From Stenotrophomonas sp. ZAC14D1_NAIMI4_1 (GTDB lineage Bacteria > Pseudomonadota > Gammaproteobacteria > Xanthomonadales > Xanthomonadaceae), in NCBI RefSeq assembly GCF_003086775.1, contig NZ_CP026001.1, forward strand, positions 4,430,125 through 4,494,124: 64,000 bases of DNA. Direction: 5' to 3'. Below are positions 1-8,286 of this stretch, piece by piece (positions within the stretch are counted from its first letter, which is position 1; every line of letters begins with the position of its first letter). Made by a program: the position numbers and the translations under genes. Below the pieces are notes generated by a model. That model saw nothing but the letters and a program-made list of their open reading frames with translations, was not told where the DNA came from and ran no database searches.

Positions 1-212
1 CCAATGGCATGAGCATCGCCCTGCTCATCAACCAGTTCGTATCCACCACCATTGCCGCCATCTTCCTGCCCACGGTGGGGCACCATGGCTATGCCAGCAT
101 GTTCCTGTTCTGGGCCGGCTGCACGTTTGTGTTCTTCCTGGTGGCCGCCCTGTGGCTGCCGGAAACCAAGGGCAAGTCGCTGGAAGAGATCGAAGCACGG
201 TTTGCCAGGTAG
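1..212 (+). CDS. MFS sugar porter, C-terminal end (partial)
   Basis: The gene is cut by the left edge of the window; the reading frame is open from the first bases. What remains is the last two membrane segments and the cytoplasmic tail of a major facilitator transporter. The tail carries PETKGKSLEEIE, the signature that follows helix 12 in the sugar porter (proton symporter) family. The substrate cannot be told from this fragment. The stop codon TAG at 210-212 is part of the GTAG that opens a SMAG repeat. Confidence 0.85.
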   Translation, partial: NGMSIALLINQFVSTTIAAIFLPTVGHHGYASMFLFWAGCTFVFFLVAALWLPETKGKSLEEIEARFAR

Positions 213-231
213 CGGTCGACCTTGGTCGACC
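209..231 (+). repeat. SMAG-type palindromic repeat, single unit
   Basis: GTAG at 209-212 is followed by two copies of the self-complementary octamer GGTCGACC (214-221 and 224-231) with TT between them. This matches the GTAG-plus-imperfect-palindrome layout of S. maltophilia SMAG repeats. The GTAG contains the stop codon of the upstream transporter. The hairpin could protect the 3' end of that mRNA, which is inference. Confidence 0.75.
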
Positions 232-264
232 TCCGCGCGTAGCGCGGGAGTGGCGGCGCGCCGG

Positions 265-735
265 TCATCTGCCGGTGATGTGCTTTTCCAGCGCCTGCGC
301 TTCGGCAATGCTGGACAGCCCGCTCAGCAGCATTGATTCGCCGAACGGGCCCTGCACCGTTGCCACCATCAGCACGCGGCCATCCACGCTGATGGCCGCA
401 CGCTGGCCCACCAGGGCTGCGGTGCCATCGTGGATGCGCTGGTGTGCCTCCGGCCGGTAGCGGATCTGCAGGCCCGGTTGGTTGCCATTGTCCAGCACAT
501 AGCGCACATCGGCGATGTCCGCGCTGCCGGCAATCGGCGGTTCACGCAGGGCCAGTGCCTCGCCCTGCCACTCAACCGGCGTGCCCTTGCCCTCCGCATC
601 GACCGCGCTCAGGCGCACGTCCACGCCGGGGCGCGGTGCCTGCTGCCTGCCCACCGGCGCATCAGCAGGTGCGCCCGGCATGCAGGCGGTCAAACCCAGC
701 GCCGCGGCCAGCAGCAACGGAAGCGCGGCCCTCAC
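265..735 (-). CDS. Lipoprotein with SecD P1-head-like domain
   Basis: A 156-residue protein. The N-terminus is a lipoprotein signal with lipobox LTAC (Cys18). Residues about 75-145 (VRYVLDNGNQPGLQIRY, then GQRAAISVDGRVL, then ending SSIAEAQAL) resemble the periplasmic P1 head of the protein-export subunit SecD, without any membrane part. The start is a GTG at 735: it gives the signal peptide directly, and its GTGA overlaps the stop of the upstream HdeD-like gene, which suggests coupled translation. Function is unknown. A free lipoprotein with this fold probably works in the periplasm, but a link to secretion is not shown. Confidence 0.7.
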   Translation of the reverse strand: MRAALPLLLAAALGLTACMPGAPADAPVGRQQAPRPGVDVRLSAVDAEGKGTPVEWQGEALALREPPIAGSADIADVRYVLDNGNQPGLQIRYRPEAHQRIHDGTAALVGQRAAISVDGRVLMVATVQGPFGESMLLSGLSSIAEAQALEKHITGR

Positions 736-1292
736 GCCAGCGTCCTCAGTTTCAGTGCCACGACAATCTGCAGCAGCCCGTACAGCAGGCTGCCGATCCC
801 CATCCAGAGGGTGGTCACCGCCACCCCGGCCAGCGGGTTGGCCGCAAACAGCAGGCCGAGCACGATGGCCAGCACGCCGCTGAGGATCAGCACCCACTCG
901 CCCCGGATATGCCTGCGCACGCGCACGGCGAACACGATGCGGTAGATGCCCGCCACCAGCAGCCAGGCGGCAAGCAGCAGCACCAGCACGCTGGCGGTGG
1001 CCAGCGGATTGATCACCGCCAGCGTGCCGAAGCCCAGCGAGGCCACCACGTACAGCAGCAGCCAGCCCCGCGGCGCGCCGCTGCCGCCGCTGATCAACGC
1101 AATCAGGCTGATGACCCCTTCGACGATGGCCATCAGGCCCAGTGCCCAGGCCAGCGCGGTGGCTGCGGCCATCGGCCAGCCGATTGCGGTGATGCCAAAG
1201 CCCAGCGCGACCACGCCATACAGCAGCAGGATCGACCAGCTGCGGCCGATGGCCGACAACAGCGGCGACGGGGAAGATTCGGGAGACAGCAT
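732..1292 (-). CDS. HdeD-family (DUF308) membrane protein
   Basis: A 186-residue integral membrane protein with about six hydrophobic segments arranged as repeated pairs. The pattern (for example IVLGLLFAANPLAGVAVTTLW near the C-terminus) is typical of the HdeD/DUF308 family. In E. coli, HdeD is linked to acid resistance at high cell density; the role here is inferred. The start at 1292 is preceded by GAAGGAG at good spacing, so the longer GTG-started frame is not used. The stop overlaps the GTG of the downstream SecD-P1-like lipoprotein (GTGA). Confidence 0.8.
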   Translation of the reverse strand: MLSPESSPSPLLSAIGRSWSILLLYGVVALGFGITAIGWPMAAATALAWALGLMAIVEGVISLIALISGGSGAPRGWLLLYVVASLGFGTLAVINPLATASVLVLLLAAWLLVAGIYRIVFAVRVRRHIRGEWVLILSGVLAIVLGLLFAANPLAGVAVTTLWMGIGSLLYGLLQIVVALKLRTLA

Positions 1293-1379
1293 GACCACTC
1301 CTTCGATCAGGTTCCTGGCCCATCCTAGCGCCCGCCCCGTTGATGGCACCATCACGGCACCCGCGGGGCAGTAGGCTGG

Positions 1380-1447
1380 GTAGAGTCGACCGTTGGTCGA
1401 CTGTCTTTCGATCCGGATGGTGCCAGTCGACTAACAGTCGACTCTAC
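1380..1447. repeat. SMAG inverted dimer (GTCGACT type)
   Basis: Two palindromic units face each other. The left one starts with GTAG at 1380-1383 and holds AGTCGACC/GGTCGACT; the right one holds AGTCGACT/AGTCGACT and ends with CTAC at 1444-1447. Each arm can fold alone, or the whole dimer can form one long hairpin. It lies between hdeD and the 3' end of comF. Confidence 0.8.
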
Positions 1448-1472
1448 CGATGTGCATCACAGGCACGGGCAC

Positions 1473-2162
1473 TCACGGCACCCGCGCGCACACCCACACG
1501 CGCACTTCGTCGGCGCCAACCAGCCGCAGCGTTTCCGCCACTTCCAGCACGGTACTGCCGGTGGTCATCACATCGTCCACCACGGTCAGGCGCGGTGGCA
1601 CCGCACCGCGCACGTCGAAGGCGTCGAACAGGTTGTCGCGGCGCTGATCGGCGCTGCGCTCCGACTGCGGCGCAGTGTGCCGGCGCCGGTACAGGCCGCG
1701 CCACACCGGCTGGCGCAGCAGCCGGCACAGCTCGCCGGCCTGGTCGTAACCGCGCTGGCGAAGGCGCCGCGGATGCAACGGCACCGGTGCCAAGGGCGGG
1801 CACGCCCACGGTGGTGGCAGACGCAGCATCAACTGCGCCAGCAGTCGGCCGGCGGCCAGATCCTGGTGGAATTTGTAGCGGACCAGCAGCTGGTCCACGG
1901 GCGGCAGGTACAGCAGGCTGGCATGGGTGGCAGCCTGCGGCGGCGCCTCCTCGCGGCAGGTGCCGCAGACCGGCAGCGCGCTGTCCGGCAGCGGCAGTGC
2001 ACAGCGCAGGCAGGCGCGGCCGGACCAGGGCATGTCGTCCAGGCAGGCGGCGCACAGATCCAGGCCGTCGTGGCCGGGATCGCCGCAGACCAGGCAGCGC
2101 AGCGGCAGCAGCAGGTGCAGGGCGGCTTGCAGGTGATCGGCGAGGAGGTGGGAAAGGCGCAT
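1473..2162 (-). CDS. comF: ComF family protein
   Basis: A 229-residue protein of the ComF/GntX phosphoribosyltransferase-like family, needed for natural DNA uptake in several bacteria. The N-terminal zinc-finger region has four Cys pairs (C23/C26, C37/C40, C51/C54, C66/C69). The C-terminal half has the PRPP-binding loop VVDDVMTTGST at residues 194-204. Length and layout are normal. It stands alone between a repeat dimer and the LysR gene, and no other competence gene is adjacent. Its exact biochemical role is unsettled for the whole family. Confidence 0.88.
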   Translation of the reverse strand: MRLSHLLADHLQAALHLLLPLRCLVCGDPGHDGLDLCAACLDDMPWSGRACLRCALPLPDSALPVCGTCREEAPPQAATHASLLYLPPVDQLLVRYKFHQDLAAGRLLAQLMLRLPPPWACPPLAPVPLHPRRLRQRGYDQAGELCRLLRQPVWRGLYRRRHTAPQSERSADQRRDNLFDAFDVRGAVPPRLTVVDDVMTTGSTVLEVAETLRLVGADEVRVWVCARVP

Positions 2163-2246
2163 GGCTCAGGGTTGCCGCGTGCGCGCCTCTGCGCCATCAG
2201 CAGATGTCCCGTGCCTGCGTCAGCAGACCACGTACCGTGCAGCCCG

Positions 2247-3158
2247 CTACGCCTCACCCGCCAGCAACGGCGGCAACACCTGCGCCAGCCAGTCGATGAA
2301 CACCCGCAGGCGCGGCGTCACGTGCCGGTTGTTGGGGTACACCACGTGGAACGGGTACGGCGCCGGCCGCCACGGCTGCAGCACTTCCACCAGTGCCTTG
2401 CTGCGCAGCGCCGCGCCGGCCGCATAGCCGAAGGTCTGCACCAGGCCCATGCCTGCAATGGCGGCGGCCAGGTGCGCGTTGCTTTCGTTGATGCCGATGC
2501 GATGCTCGGCCTTGATCTCGAACGCACCGTCTTCGCCGCGAAACCGGAACGGCACCGCACGGCCGTTCGACGGCAGCAGGTAGCTGACCAGCCGATGGCC
2601 GTTGCGCAGCTCTTCGGGATAGGCGGGAATGCCATGCGCCTTCAGGTAGCGTGGGCTGGCGCAGGTGATCAGGTGCGCATCACCCAGGTGACGGGCCACC
2701 AGCGAGGAATCATCCAGCGCGCCGCCGCGGATCACGCAGTCCACGTTCTCGCTGATCAGGTTCACCGCGCGGTCTGAAACGCCCAGTTCGATGCGGATGT
2801 CCGGGTAGCGCGCCATGAAGTCAGGCAGCACGGGAATCAGCACATCGCGCGCGGTGGAGCCGCCGATGTCCACGCGCAGCAGGCCGCGGGGTGCGCCGCG
2901 TGCAGCGCTGAAGGAGGCGTCGACATCCTCCAGGTCACGCAGCAGGCGGCCGGCCTTCTCGTAGTACGCCTGGCCCTCGGCGGTCACCGCTACGCGCCGC
3001 GTGGTCCGCTGCAGCAGGCGCACCCCCAGGTGCGTTTCCAGCTCGCGCACCAGCTTGCTCAACGAGGTGGTGGGCATGTCCAGCGAATCGGCGGCGCGGG
3101 TGAAGCTGCCGGCCTCGACGACGCGGGCGAAGGCACGGATGGCATTGAGCTGGTTCAT
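2247..3158 (-). CDS. LysR-family transcriptional regulator
   Basis: A 303-residue regulator. The N-terminal winged helix-turn-helix (MNQLNAIRAFARVVEAGSFT, then SLDMPTTSLSKLVRELETHLG) matches the CrgA/DmlR-like LysR subgroup. A periplasmic-binding-protein-like effector domain follows. The start at 3158 is the usual family start; the frame extends upstream but only into the divergent promoter. It is transcribed away from the SDR at 3285, so it probably controls that gene and itself. The effector is unknown. Confidence 0.9.
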   Translation of the reverse strand: MNQLNAIRAFARVVEAGSFTRAADSLDMPTTSLSKLVRELETHLGVRLLQRTTRRVAVTAEGQAYYEKAGRLLRDLEDVDASFSAARGAPRGLLRVDIGGSTARDVLIPVLPDFMARYPDIRIELGVSDRAVNLISENVDCVIRGGALDDSSLVARHLGDAHLITCASPRYLKAHGIPAYPEELRNGHRLVSYLLPSNGRAVPFRFRGEDGAFEIKAEHRIGINESNAHLAAAIAGMGLVQTFGYAAGAALRSKALVEVLQPWRPAPYPFHVVYPNNRHVTPRLRVFIDWLAQVLPPLLAGEA

Positions 3159-3167
3159 GCGATTGAT

Positions 3168-3185
3168 TATGCACACACATGCATA
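3168..3185. promoter_or_regulatory. Inverted repeat in the LysR/SDR divergent promoter
   Basis: TATGCA at 3168-3173 and TGCATA at 3180-3185 form a perfect inverted repeat with a 6-base spacer. It lies 10 bases upstream of the LysR start and 100 bases before the SDR. LysR proteins typically bind a T-N11-A dyad in the shared promoter, so this is the likely operator. It is read from sequence only. Confidence 0.5.
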
Positions 3186-3284
3186 GTCATTGTCATTGCG
3201 CATGATTTATCGAGGGCGCGCCGCCGCCCATCATTCTCCCACCCGCTGCCCCCCCCTCCCCGGCAGCCCTTACAGGAGAACACC

Positions 3285-4034
3285 ATGAGCACTGATTTCA
3301 ACGGCAAGATCGCCCTCGTCACCGGCGGCACCACCGGCATCGGCCTGGCCACCGCCCAGCACCTGGCCAGCCTCGGCGCCAAGGTCTTCATCACCGGCCG
3401 CCGCCAGCCTGAACTGGACGCCGCCGTGGCCGCCATCGGCACCCAGGCCACCGGCATCCGTGCCGATGCCGCGCAGCCCAGCGACCTCGATGCGGTCTAC
3501 GCGCAGATCGCCCGCCAGGCCGGCCGCCTGGACATCCTGTTCGCCAATGCCGGTGGCGGTGACATGCTGCCGCTGGGCGCCATCACCGAAGAACACTTCG
3601 ACCGCATCTTCGCCACCAACGTGCGCGGCGTGCTGTTCACCGTGCAGAAGGCGCTGCCGCTGCTGGTCGATGGGGCTTCGGTCATCCTCACCGGCTCCAC
3701 TGTCTCGATCCAAGGCACGGCCAACTTCAGCGTGTACAGCGCCAGCAAGGCCGCGGTGCGCAACTTCGCCCGCTCGTGGGCGCTGGACCTGAAGGAGCGC
3801 CGCATCCGGGTGAACGTGGTCAGCCCCGGCCCGATCCGCACCCCCGGCCTGGGCGACCTGGTGCCCGACGAAGCACGCCAGGGCCTGTTCGATCACCTTG
3901 CCGCGCAGGTGCCGCTGGCCCGCCTCGGCGAACCGCAGGAAGTGGCCAATGCCGTGGCCTTCCTTGCCTCGGATGCGGCCAGCTTCGTCAACGGCATCGA
4001 GTTCTTTGTCGATGGCGGCATGGCCCAGGTGTGA
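3285..4034 (+). CDS. SDR family oxidoreductase (classical)
   Basis: A 249-residue NAD(P)-dependent short-chain dehydrogenase. It has TGGTTGIG at residues 13-20 for cofactor binding, NAG at 88-90, catalytic Ser138, Tyr151 and Lys155 (YSASK), and the C-terminal FVDGGMAQV typical of the FabG-like branch. The start is supported by ACAGGAG 8 bases upstream. It is divergent from the LysR gene, an arrangement common for quinone or aldehyde-stress SDRs. The substrate cannot be assigned. Confidence 0.9.
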   Translation: MSTDFNGKIALVTGGTTGIGLATAQHLASLGAKVFITGRRQPELDAAVAAIGTQATGIRADAAQPSDLDAVYAQIARQAGRLDILFANAGGGDMLPLGAITEEHFDRIFATNVRGVLFTVQKALPLLVDGASVILTGSTVSIQGTANFSVYSASKAAVRNFARSWALDLKERRIRVNVVSPGPIRTPGLGDLVPDEARQGLFDHLAAQVPLARLGEPQEVANAVAFLASDAASFVNGIEFFVDGGMAQV

Positions 4035-4064
4035 TGCGCGGCCGCGCGTGCGGCCACGGATGAA

Positions 4065-4415
4065 TCAGCGCTGCCGGCTCAGGCCGGCATGCGCTTGTTG
4101 ATAAAGGATGTGCGTCAGCTCGTACTGGTTGCACCCTCGCGCCGGCAGCGCACCGTCTTCGCCGGGCACACCCATCTCGAATCCCTCTTCCACGTCCTCG
4201 TAGTAGAGCCACCCGTCAGCGAGATGGGCGACGACCCAGACCGGTTCGACCGTACCCAGGCGATGCAACGGCACCGCATGGAACGGCACGCGCTGTGCAG
4301 CGAAGGCGGCCTGCTGGTCGCGCGTGCAGCGGGCCAGCTGGGCAGCAACCAACGCATCGAGTTCGTCGCGGGTGATTGGCTGCCAGCATCCGGCGCGGGC
4401 GTCGAAGGGCTCCAT
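4065..4415 (-). CDS. Hypothetical protein (116 aa)
   Basis: A soluble, Trp- and acidic-rich 116-residue protein with no signal peptide or membrane segment. The centre reads VEPVWVVAHLADGWLYYEDVEEG, which suggests a compact alpha/beta fold, but I do not recognise the family. It lies 9 bases downstream of cbrC on the same strand, so the two are probably co-transcribed. The codon pattern fits the neighbours. Confidence 0.6.
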   Translation of the reverse strand: MEPFDARAGCWQPITRDELDALVAAQLARCTRDQQAAFAAQRVPFHAVPLHRLGTVEPVWVVAHLADGWLYYEDVEEGFEMGVPGEDGALPARGCNQYELTHILYQQAHAGLSRQR

Positions 4416-4424
4416 CAGTACGCG

Positions 4425-4970
4425 TCAGTCGCAATCCTGGTAACCACCCACCACGCCACAGTGCCTGCAGCGGAACAGGTAGGCCGTCGGTGATCCATCC
4501 TTGTCCAACGCGGCAAGGAAGTGCTGCCACTGCGGCCCGTCGTCCAGCCCGGTGCTGTCCTGGATCGCCACCACCGCATCCTTGCCGTGTGCTTCCAGTT
4601 CGGCGCGGCCGGCGCGGCCGATGAACTGCGCGGCATCCCCGCAGTGCGTCCACCACTGTTCCTGCTGCCAGCCGTTGAAGCCGGGGGTGCGCTGCGCGAT
4701 TTCGTCGATGATGCCCTCGTCGACCTCATCCCACTCGCCGCCACCGCCCACGCCTTCCTCGTCGCTGAAGGTGACACCCAGGCGCTCATGTGCCGAGCCA
4801 TCGGCAATGCACCACGGGCAGATCTGCTGCGCGTACTCCTCTTCGGCATACACCGGCCCGGTATAGACGTAACCGCGCGCCTGCCCGCAGCAGACACAGG
4901 GCGTGTCGGCAGCGACCACGCTGCCGGTGGCGACGGGGTCGGGGTGATAGGTGAAGCGCGGCAGATCCAT
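4425..4970 (-). CDS. CbrC family protein
   Basis: A 181-residue protein of the CbrC/UPF0167 family. The N-terminus is MDLPRFTYHPDPVATGSV, and a Cys-rich segment follows (CVCC near residue 25, CPWC near 52). The C-terminal RCRHCGVVGGYQDCD looks like a further metal-binding knuckle. In E. coli the homologue belongs to the CreBC regulon and affects colicin E2 tolerance; the molecular function is unknown. It is divergent from the biotin operon. Confidence 0.82.
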   Translation of the reverse strand: MDLPRFTYHPDPVATGSVVAADTPCVCCGQARGYVYTGPVYAEEEYAQQICPWCIADGSAHERLGVTFSDEEGVGGGGEWDEVDEGIIDEIAQRTPGFNGWQQEQWWTHCGDAAQFIGRAGRAELEAHGKDAVVAIQDSTGLDDGPQWQHFLAALDKDGSPTAYLFRCRHCGVVGGYQDCD

Positions 4971-5022
4971 GGCAGTTCCTTCGCTCGGCGGCCCAGTCTA
5001 GCGGCACGCCAGCGCCGGAATG

Positions 5023-5056
5023 CTGTAAACCTATTTGCATAAATGTAAGTTGACAG
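5023..5056 (+). promoter_or_regulatory. BirA-type operator upstream of bioB
   Basis: CTGTAAACC at 5023-5031 and AGTTGACAG at 5048-5056 form an imperfect dyad (7 of 9 matches) with a 16-base spacer, the spacing of the E. coli BirA operator TTGTAAACC-N16-GGTTTACAA. TTGACA (5050-5055) inside the right arm is a perfect -35 word, and TGCATAAAT in the spacer resembles an extended -10, so repressor and polymerase would compete. The site is 55 bases before bioB. Binding by BirA is inferred. Confidence 0.72.
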
Positions 5057-5111
5057 TTATTGCCAACCCACCCACACTGCCGCCCTCGCTCCAACTCCCC
5101 AGGGTCCCGCC

Positions 5112-6155
5112 ATGGCTTCTGCCATCCGCCACGACTGGCAGCACGATGAACTGCAGGCGCTGTTCGACCTGCCCCTGCCGGAGCTGCTGTTCCGCGCCGC
5201 CAGCGTGCATCGCGCGCATTTCGATCCGGCCCAGGTGCAGGTATCCACCCTGCTGTCGGTGAAGACCGGCGGCTGCCCCGAGGACTGCGCCTACTGCCCG
5301 CAGGCGCAGCGCTACAGCACCGGTGTAAGCGCGCAGAAACTGATGGACACCGACGCGGTGCTGGCCAAGGCGCGCCAGGCGAAGGCGGCCGGTGCATCGC
5401 GCTTCTGCATGGGCGCAGCGTGGCGCTCGCCCAAGGACCGCGACATCCCCAAGGTGGCCGCGATGATCGCCGGGGTGAAGGCACTCGGCCTGGAAACCTG
5501 CGCCACGCTCGGCATGCTCACGGGCGAGCAGGCACGCGCATTGAAGGATGCCGGGCTGGACTACTACAACCACAATCTGGACACCGCACCGGATTACTAC
5601 GATTCGATCATCCACACCCGCCAGTACCAGGACCGCCTGGACACGCTCGGCCACGTGCGCGATGCCGGGTTGAAAACCTGCTGCGGCGGCATCGTCGGCA
5701 TGGGCGAAACGCGCGCGCAGCGTATCGGCCTGCTGCTGGCGCTGGCCACGCTGCCGGCGCATCCCGATTCGGTGCCGATCAACAAGCTGGTGCAGGTGGC
5801 CGGTACCCCGCTGCATGGCAGCGCGGAACTGGACCCGTTCGAGTTCGTGCGCATGATCGCGGTGGCGCGCATTGCGATGCCACGCTCGATGGTGCGGCTG
5901 TCGGCGGGTCGCGAGGCGATGAGCGATGAGCTGCAGGCGCTGTGTTTCCTGGCCGGTGCCAACTCGATCTTCTACGGCGAGAAACTGCTGACCACCGGCA
6001 ACCCGGAAAGCGAGCGCGACCTTGCCCTGTTCGCGCGCCTGGGCCTGCAGCCGATGCCGGTGCAGGTGGATGCCGAAGGCCACGACCACGGCGGCACCGT
6101 GCATGCCGATATCAGCGCCGATGGCCCCGGTAGTGGCTGCGCCCACGCCGCGTGA
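5112..6155 (+). CDS. bioB: Biotin synthase
   Basis: A radical SAM enzyme of 347 residues that inserts sulfur into dethiobiotin, the last step of biotin synthesis. The [4Fe-4S]/SAM motif CPEDCAYC gives C55, C59 and C62. Further family residues are seen in [22 protein letters not shown] and the C-terminal [15 protein letters not shown]. It is the first gene of bioB-bioF-bioH-SDR-bioC and sits directly behind a BirA-like operator. bioA and bioD are not in this window. Confidence 0.96.
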   Translation: MASAIRHDWQHDELQALFDLPLPELLFRAASVHRAHFDPAQVQVSTLLSVKTGGCPEDCAYCPQAQRYSTGVSAQKLMDTDAVLAKARQAKAAGASRFCMGAAWRSPKDRDIPKVAAMIAGVKALGLETCATLGMLTGEQARALKDAGLDYYNHNLDTAPDYYDSIIHTRQYQDRLDTLGHVRDAGLKTCCGGIVGMGETRAQRIGLLLALATLPAHPDSVPINKLVQVAGTPLHGSAELDPFEFVRMIAVARIAMPRSMVRLSAGREAMSDELQALCFLAGANSIFYGEKLLTTGNPESERDLALFARLGLQPMPVQVDAEGHDHGGTVHADISADGPGSGCAHAA

Positions 6156-6234
6156 CACGCCGCGTGATTGGGGCGTCGAGCAGGCGTGGCGGCAACGCGC
6201 TACCCTAGCCGCCCCGTCGTCGCCTGAAGCCAGC

Positions 6235-7458
6235 ATGGCCCGCCCCGACCTGACCGCCCGCCTCCAAGCCCAGCGCGCGTTGCGCGATGCACAAGGCCGT
6301 CGCCGCCCGCGGCGCACGGTCACCCGTCGTGATGGCGTGCGCCTGGAAATTGACGGTCGCTGGCTGACCGGGTTCTGCAGCAACGACTATCTGGGCCTGG
6401 CCCAGCAGTTCAGCGTGGTCAACGCGCTGCAGGACGCCGCCGCGCGCGATGGCACCGGCGCCGGTGCCTCGCACCTGGTCTGCGGCCATCACGCACTGCA
6501 CGATGCGCTGGAACGCGAAGTGGCCGATTGGCTTGGCTACCCGCGCGCCCTGCTGTTCGGCAGCGGCTTCGCCGCCAACCTGGCGGTGCAGCAGGCGCTG
6601 CTGAGCGAAGAGAACGACGTCTGCGTGCAGGACAAGCTCAACCACGCCAGCCTGCTGGATGCCACGCGCCTGGCCGGTGCGCGCCTGCGCCGCTACCCGC
6701 ACCTGGACCCGGAAGGCGCGATGCGCCAGCTCAAGCACGCACCCGAGGGTGCGGCGATGCTGGCCACCGACGGTGTCTTCAGCATGGACGGTGATGTTGC
6801 ACCGCTGCGTGCCTTGTCGCTGGTCGCGCGCCTGCAGCAGGCACTGTTCTACGTGGACGACGCGCATGGCGTGGGCGTGCTCGGCGATGGCCGTGGTGCC
6901 GTCGCGACCGCAGGCCTGGGCGTGGACGACGTGCCGCTGCAGCTGGTCACCCTGGGCAAGGCGCTGGGCAGCGCCGGTGCGCTGGTGCTCGGCCGCGAAG
7001 ACCTGATCGAGCATCTGGCCGAAACCGCACGCCCCTACATCTACACCACGGCCCTGCCGCCGGCCCTGGCAGCCTCGGCACTGGAAGCGGTGCGGCTGGC
7101 CCGCCGCGACCATTGGCGCCGGGCCAAGCTGGCCGACCTGATCGCGCTGTTCCGCGGCGAAGCGCGCCGTCTCGGGCTCGACCTGATGGCCTCGGAAACC
7201 CCGATCCAGCCGCTGCTGTGTGGCGATGACCACACCGCCGTGGCGATGTCGCAGGCGCTGGAACAAGCCGGCTGGCTGGTCGGTGCCATCCGCCCGCCGA
7301 CGGTACCCGAAGGCAAGGCGCGGCTGCGCGTCACCCTGTCCGCGCTGCATACGCCCGAGCAGGTGCGCGAGCTGGTCGAAGCGATCGCCGTGGCGCGCGA
7401 TCGCGTCGCCTCGGCGCCGCACGAACTGTTGCCGCCTGCGCTGCCGGCGCTGGCCTGA
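6235..7458 (+). CDS. bioF: 8-amino-7-oxononanoate synthase
   Basis: A PLP-dependent enzyme of 407 residues that condenses pimeloyl-ACP with L-alanine. It shows FCSNDYLGL (residues 47-55), [10 protein letters not shown] (77-86) and the Schiff-base lysine K242 in [10 protein letters not shown]. The start at 6235 is chosen because the preceding frame overlaps the end of bioB and lacks homology; the gap to bioB is 79 bases. It takes the pimeloyl thioester delivered by bioC/bioH and the fatty acid cycle. Confidence 0.95.
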   Translation: MARPDLTARLQAQRALRDAQGRRRPRRTVTRRDGVRLEIDGRWLTGFCSNDYLGLAQQFSVVNALQDAAARDGTGAGASHLVCGHHALHDALEREVADWLGYPRALLFGSGFAANLAVQQALLSEENDVCVQDKLNHASLLDATRLAGARLRRYPHLDPEGAMRQLKHAPEGAAMLATDGVFSMDGDVAPLRALSLVARLQQALFYVDDAHGVGVLGDGRGAVATAGLGVDDVPLQLVTLGKALGSAGALVLGREDLIEHLAETARPYIYTTALPPALAASALEAVRLARRDHWRRAKLADLIALFRGEARRLGLDLMASETPIQPLLCGDDHTAVAMSQALEQAGWLVGAIRPPTVPEGKARLRVTLSALHTPEQVRELVEAIAVARDRVASAPHELLPPALPALA

Positions 7459-7477
7459 CACGCGCCCGTCGTACCCC

Positions 7478-8257
7478 ATGCATATCGACGTCACCGGCCA
7501 CGGGCCGGACCTGGTTCTGATCCATGGCTGGGCCCTGCAGGGCGGCGTGTTCGCGCCGCTGGTGCAGCGCTTGGCCGACCGTTTCACCCTGCACGTGGTC
7601 GATCTGCCCGGCCATGGCCACAGCCGCGACGACAGCACCCCGCTGCGCCTGCCGCACGTGGTCAACGCCATTGCCGCCGCCACGCCACCGGCGGTGTGGT
7701 GCGGCTGGTCGCTGGGCGGGTTGTTCGCACTGCATGCGGCAGCCACCCTGCCGAAGGTGCGCGGGCTGGCGATGATCGCGGCCACGCCGCGCTTCGTGCG
7801 TGGCGAAGACTGGCCGCATGCGGTGGAACCGGCCGTGTTCGAGCAGTTCGGGCGCGACCTGGCCACGGACTTCAGCGGCACGCTGGAACGCTTCCTGGCG
7901 CTGGACGTGATGGGCTCGGCGCACGCCCGCGAGGAGCTGCGCACCCTGCGCCAGCGCCTGGTCGAGCGCGGCGCCCCCAGCGAGCGCGCCCTGCTGGAAG
8001 GCCTGCGCCTGCTGGAAGGCACCGATCTGCGCGGCGCCCTGCCGGCGCTGGGCAAGCCCAGCCTGTGGATTGCCGGCCAGCGCGACCGCCTGGTGTCCCC
8101 CACCGCGATGCAGGCCGCCGCCGCACTGGCGCCGGGCGCGCAGGCACTCACCGTGGCCCACGGCGGCCATGCGCCCTTCCTCGGCCACGCCGACGAGGTG
8201 GCCGCCGCCCTGCAACACTTCGTTGCCGGCCTGTCACCGGCCGATGGCGGACAATGA
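7478..8257 (+). CDS. bioH: Pimeloyl-ACP methyl ester carboxylesterase
   Basis: A 259-residue alpha/beta hydrolase. It has the oxyanion segment HGWALQGG at residues 16-23, nucleophile elbow GWSLGG with Ser78, acid GQRDRLV and the C-terminal His in HGGHAPF. It removes the methyl group added by BioC once the pimeloyl chain is complete. It starts 19 bases after bioF. The position between bioF and bioC makes bioH the clear call over other small esterases. Confidence 0.93.
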   Translation: MHIDVTGHGPDLVLIHGWALQGGVFAPLVQRLADRFTLHVVDLPGHGHSRDDSTPLRLPHVVNAIAAATPPAVWCGWSLGGLFALHAAATLPKVRGLAMIAATPRFVRGEDWPHAVEPAVFEQFGRDLATDFSGTLERFLALDVMGSAHAREELRTLRQRLVERGAPSERALLEGLRLLEGTDLRGALPALGKPSLWIAGQRDRLVSPTAMQAAAALAPGAQALTVAHGGHAPFLGHADEVAAALQHFVAGLSPADGGQ

Positions 8258-8286
8258 GCGCCTTCCGAACTCCGCAGGGTTGACGC

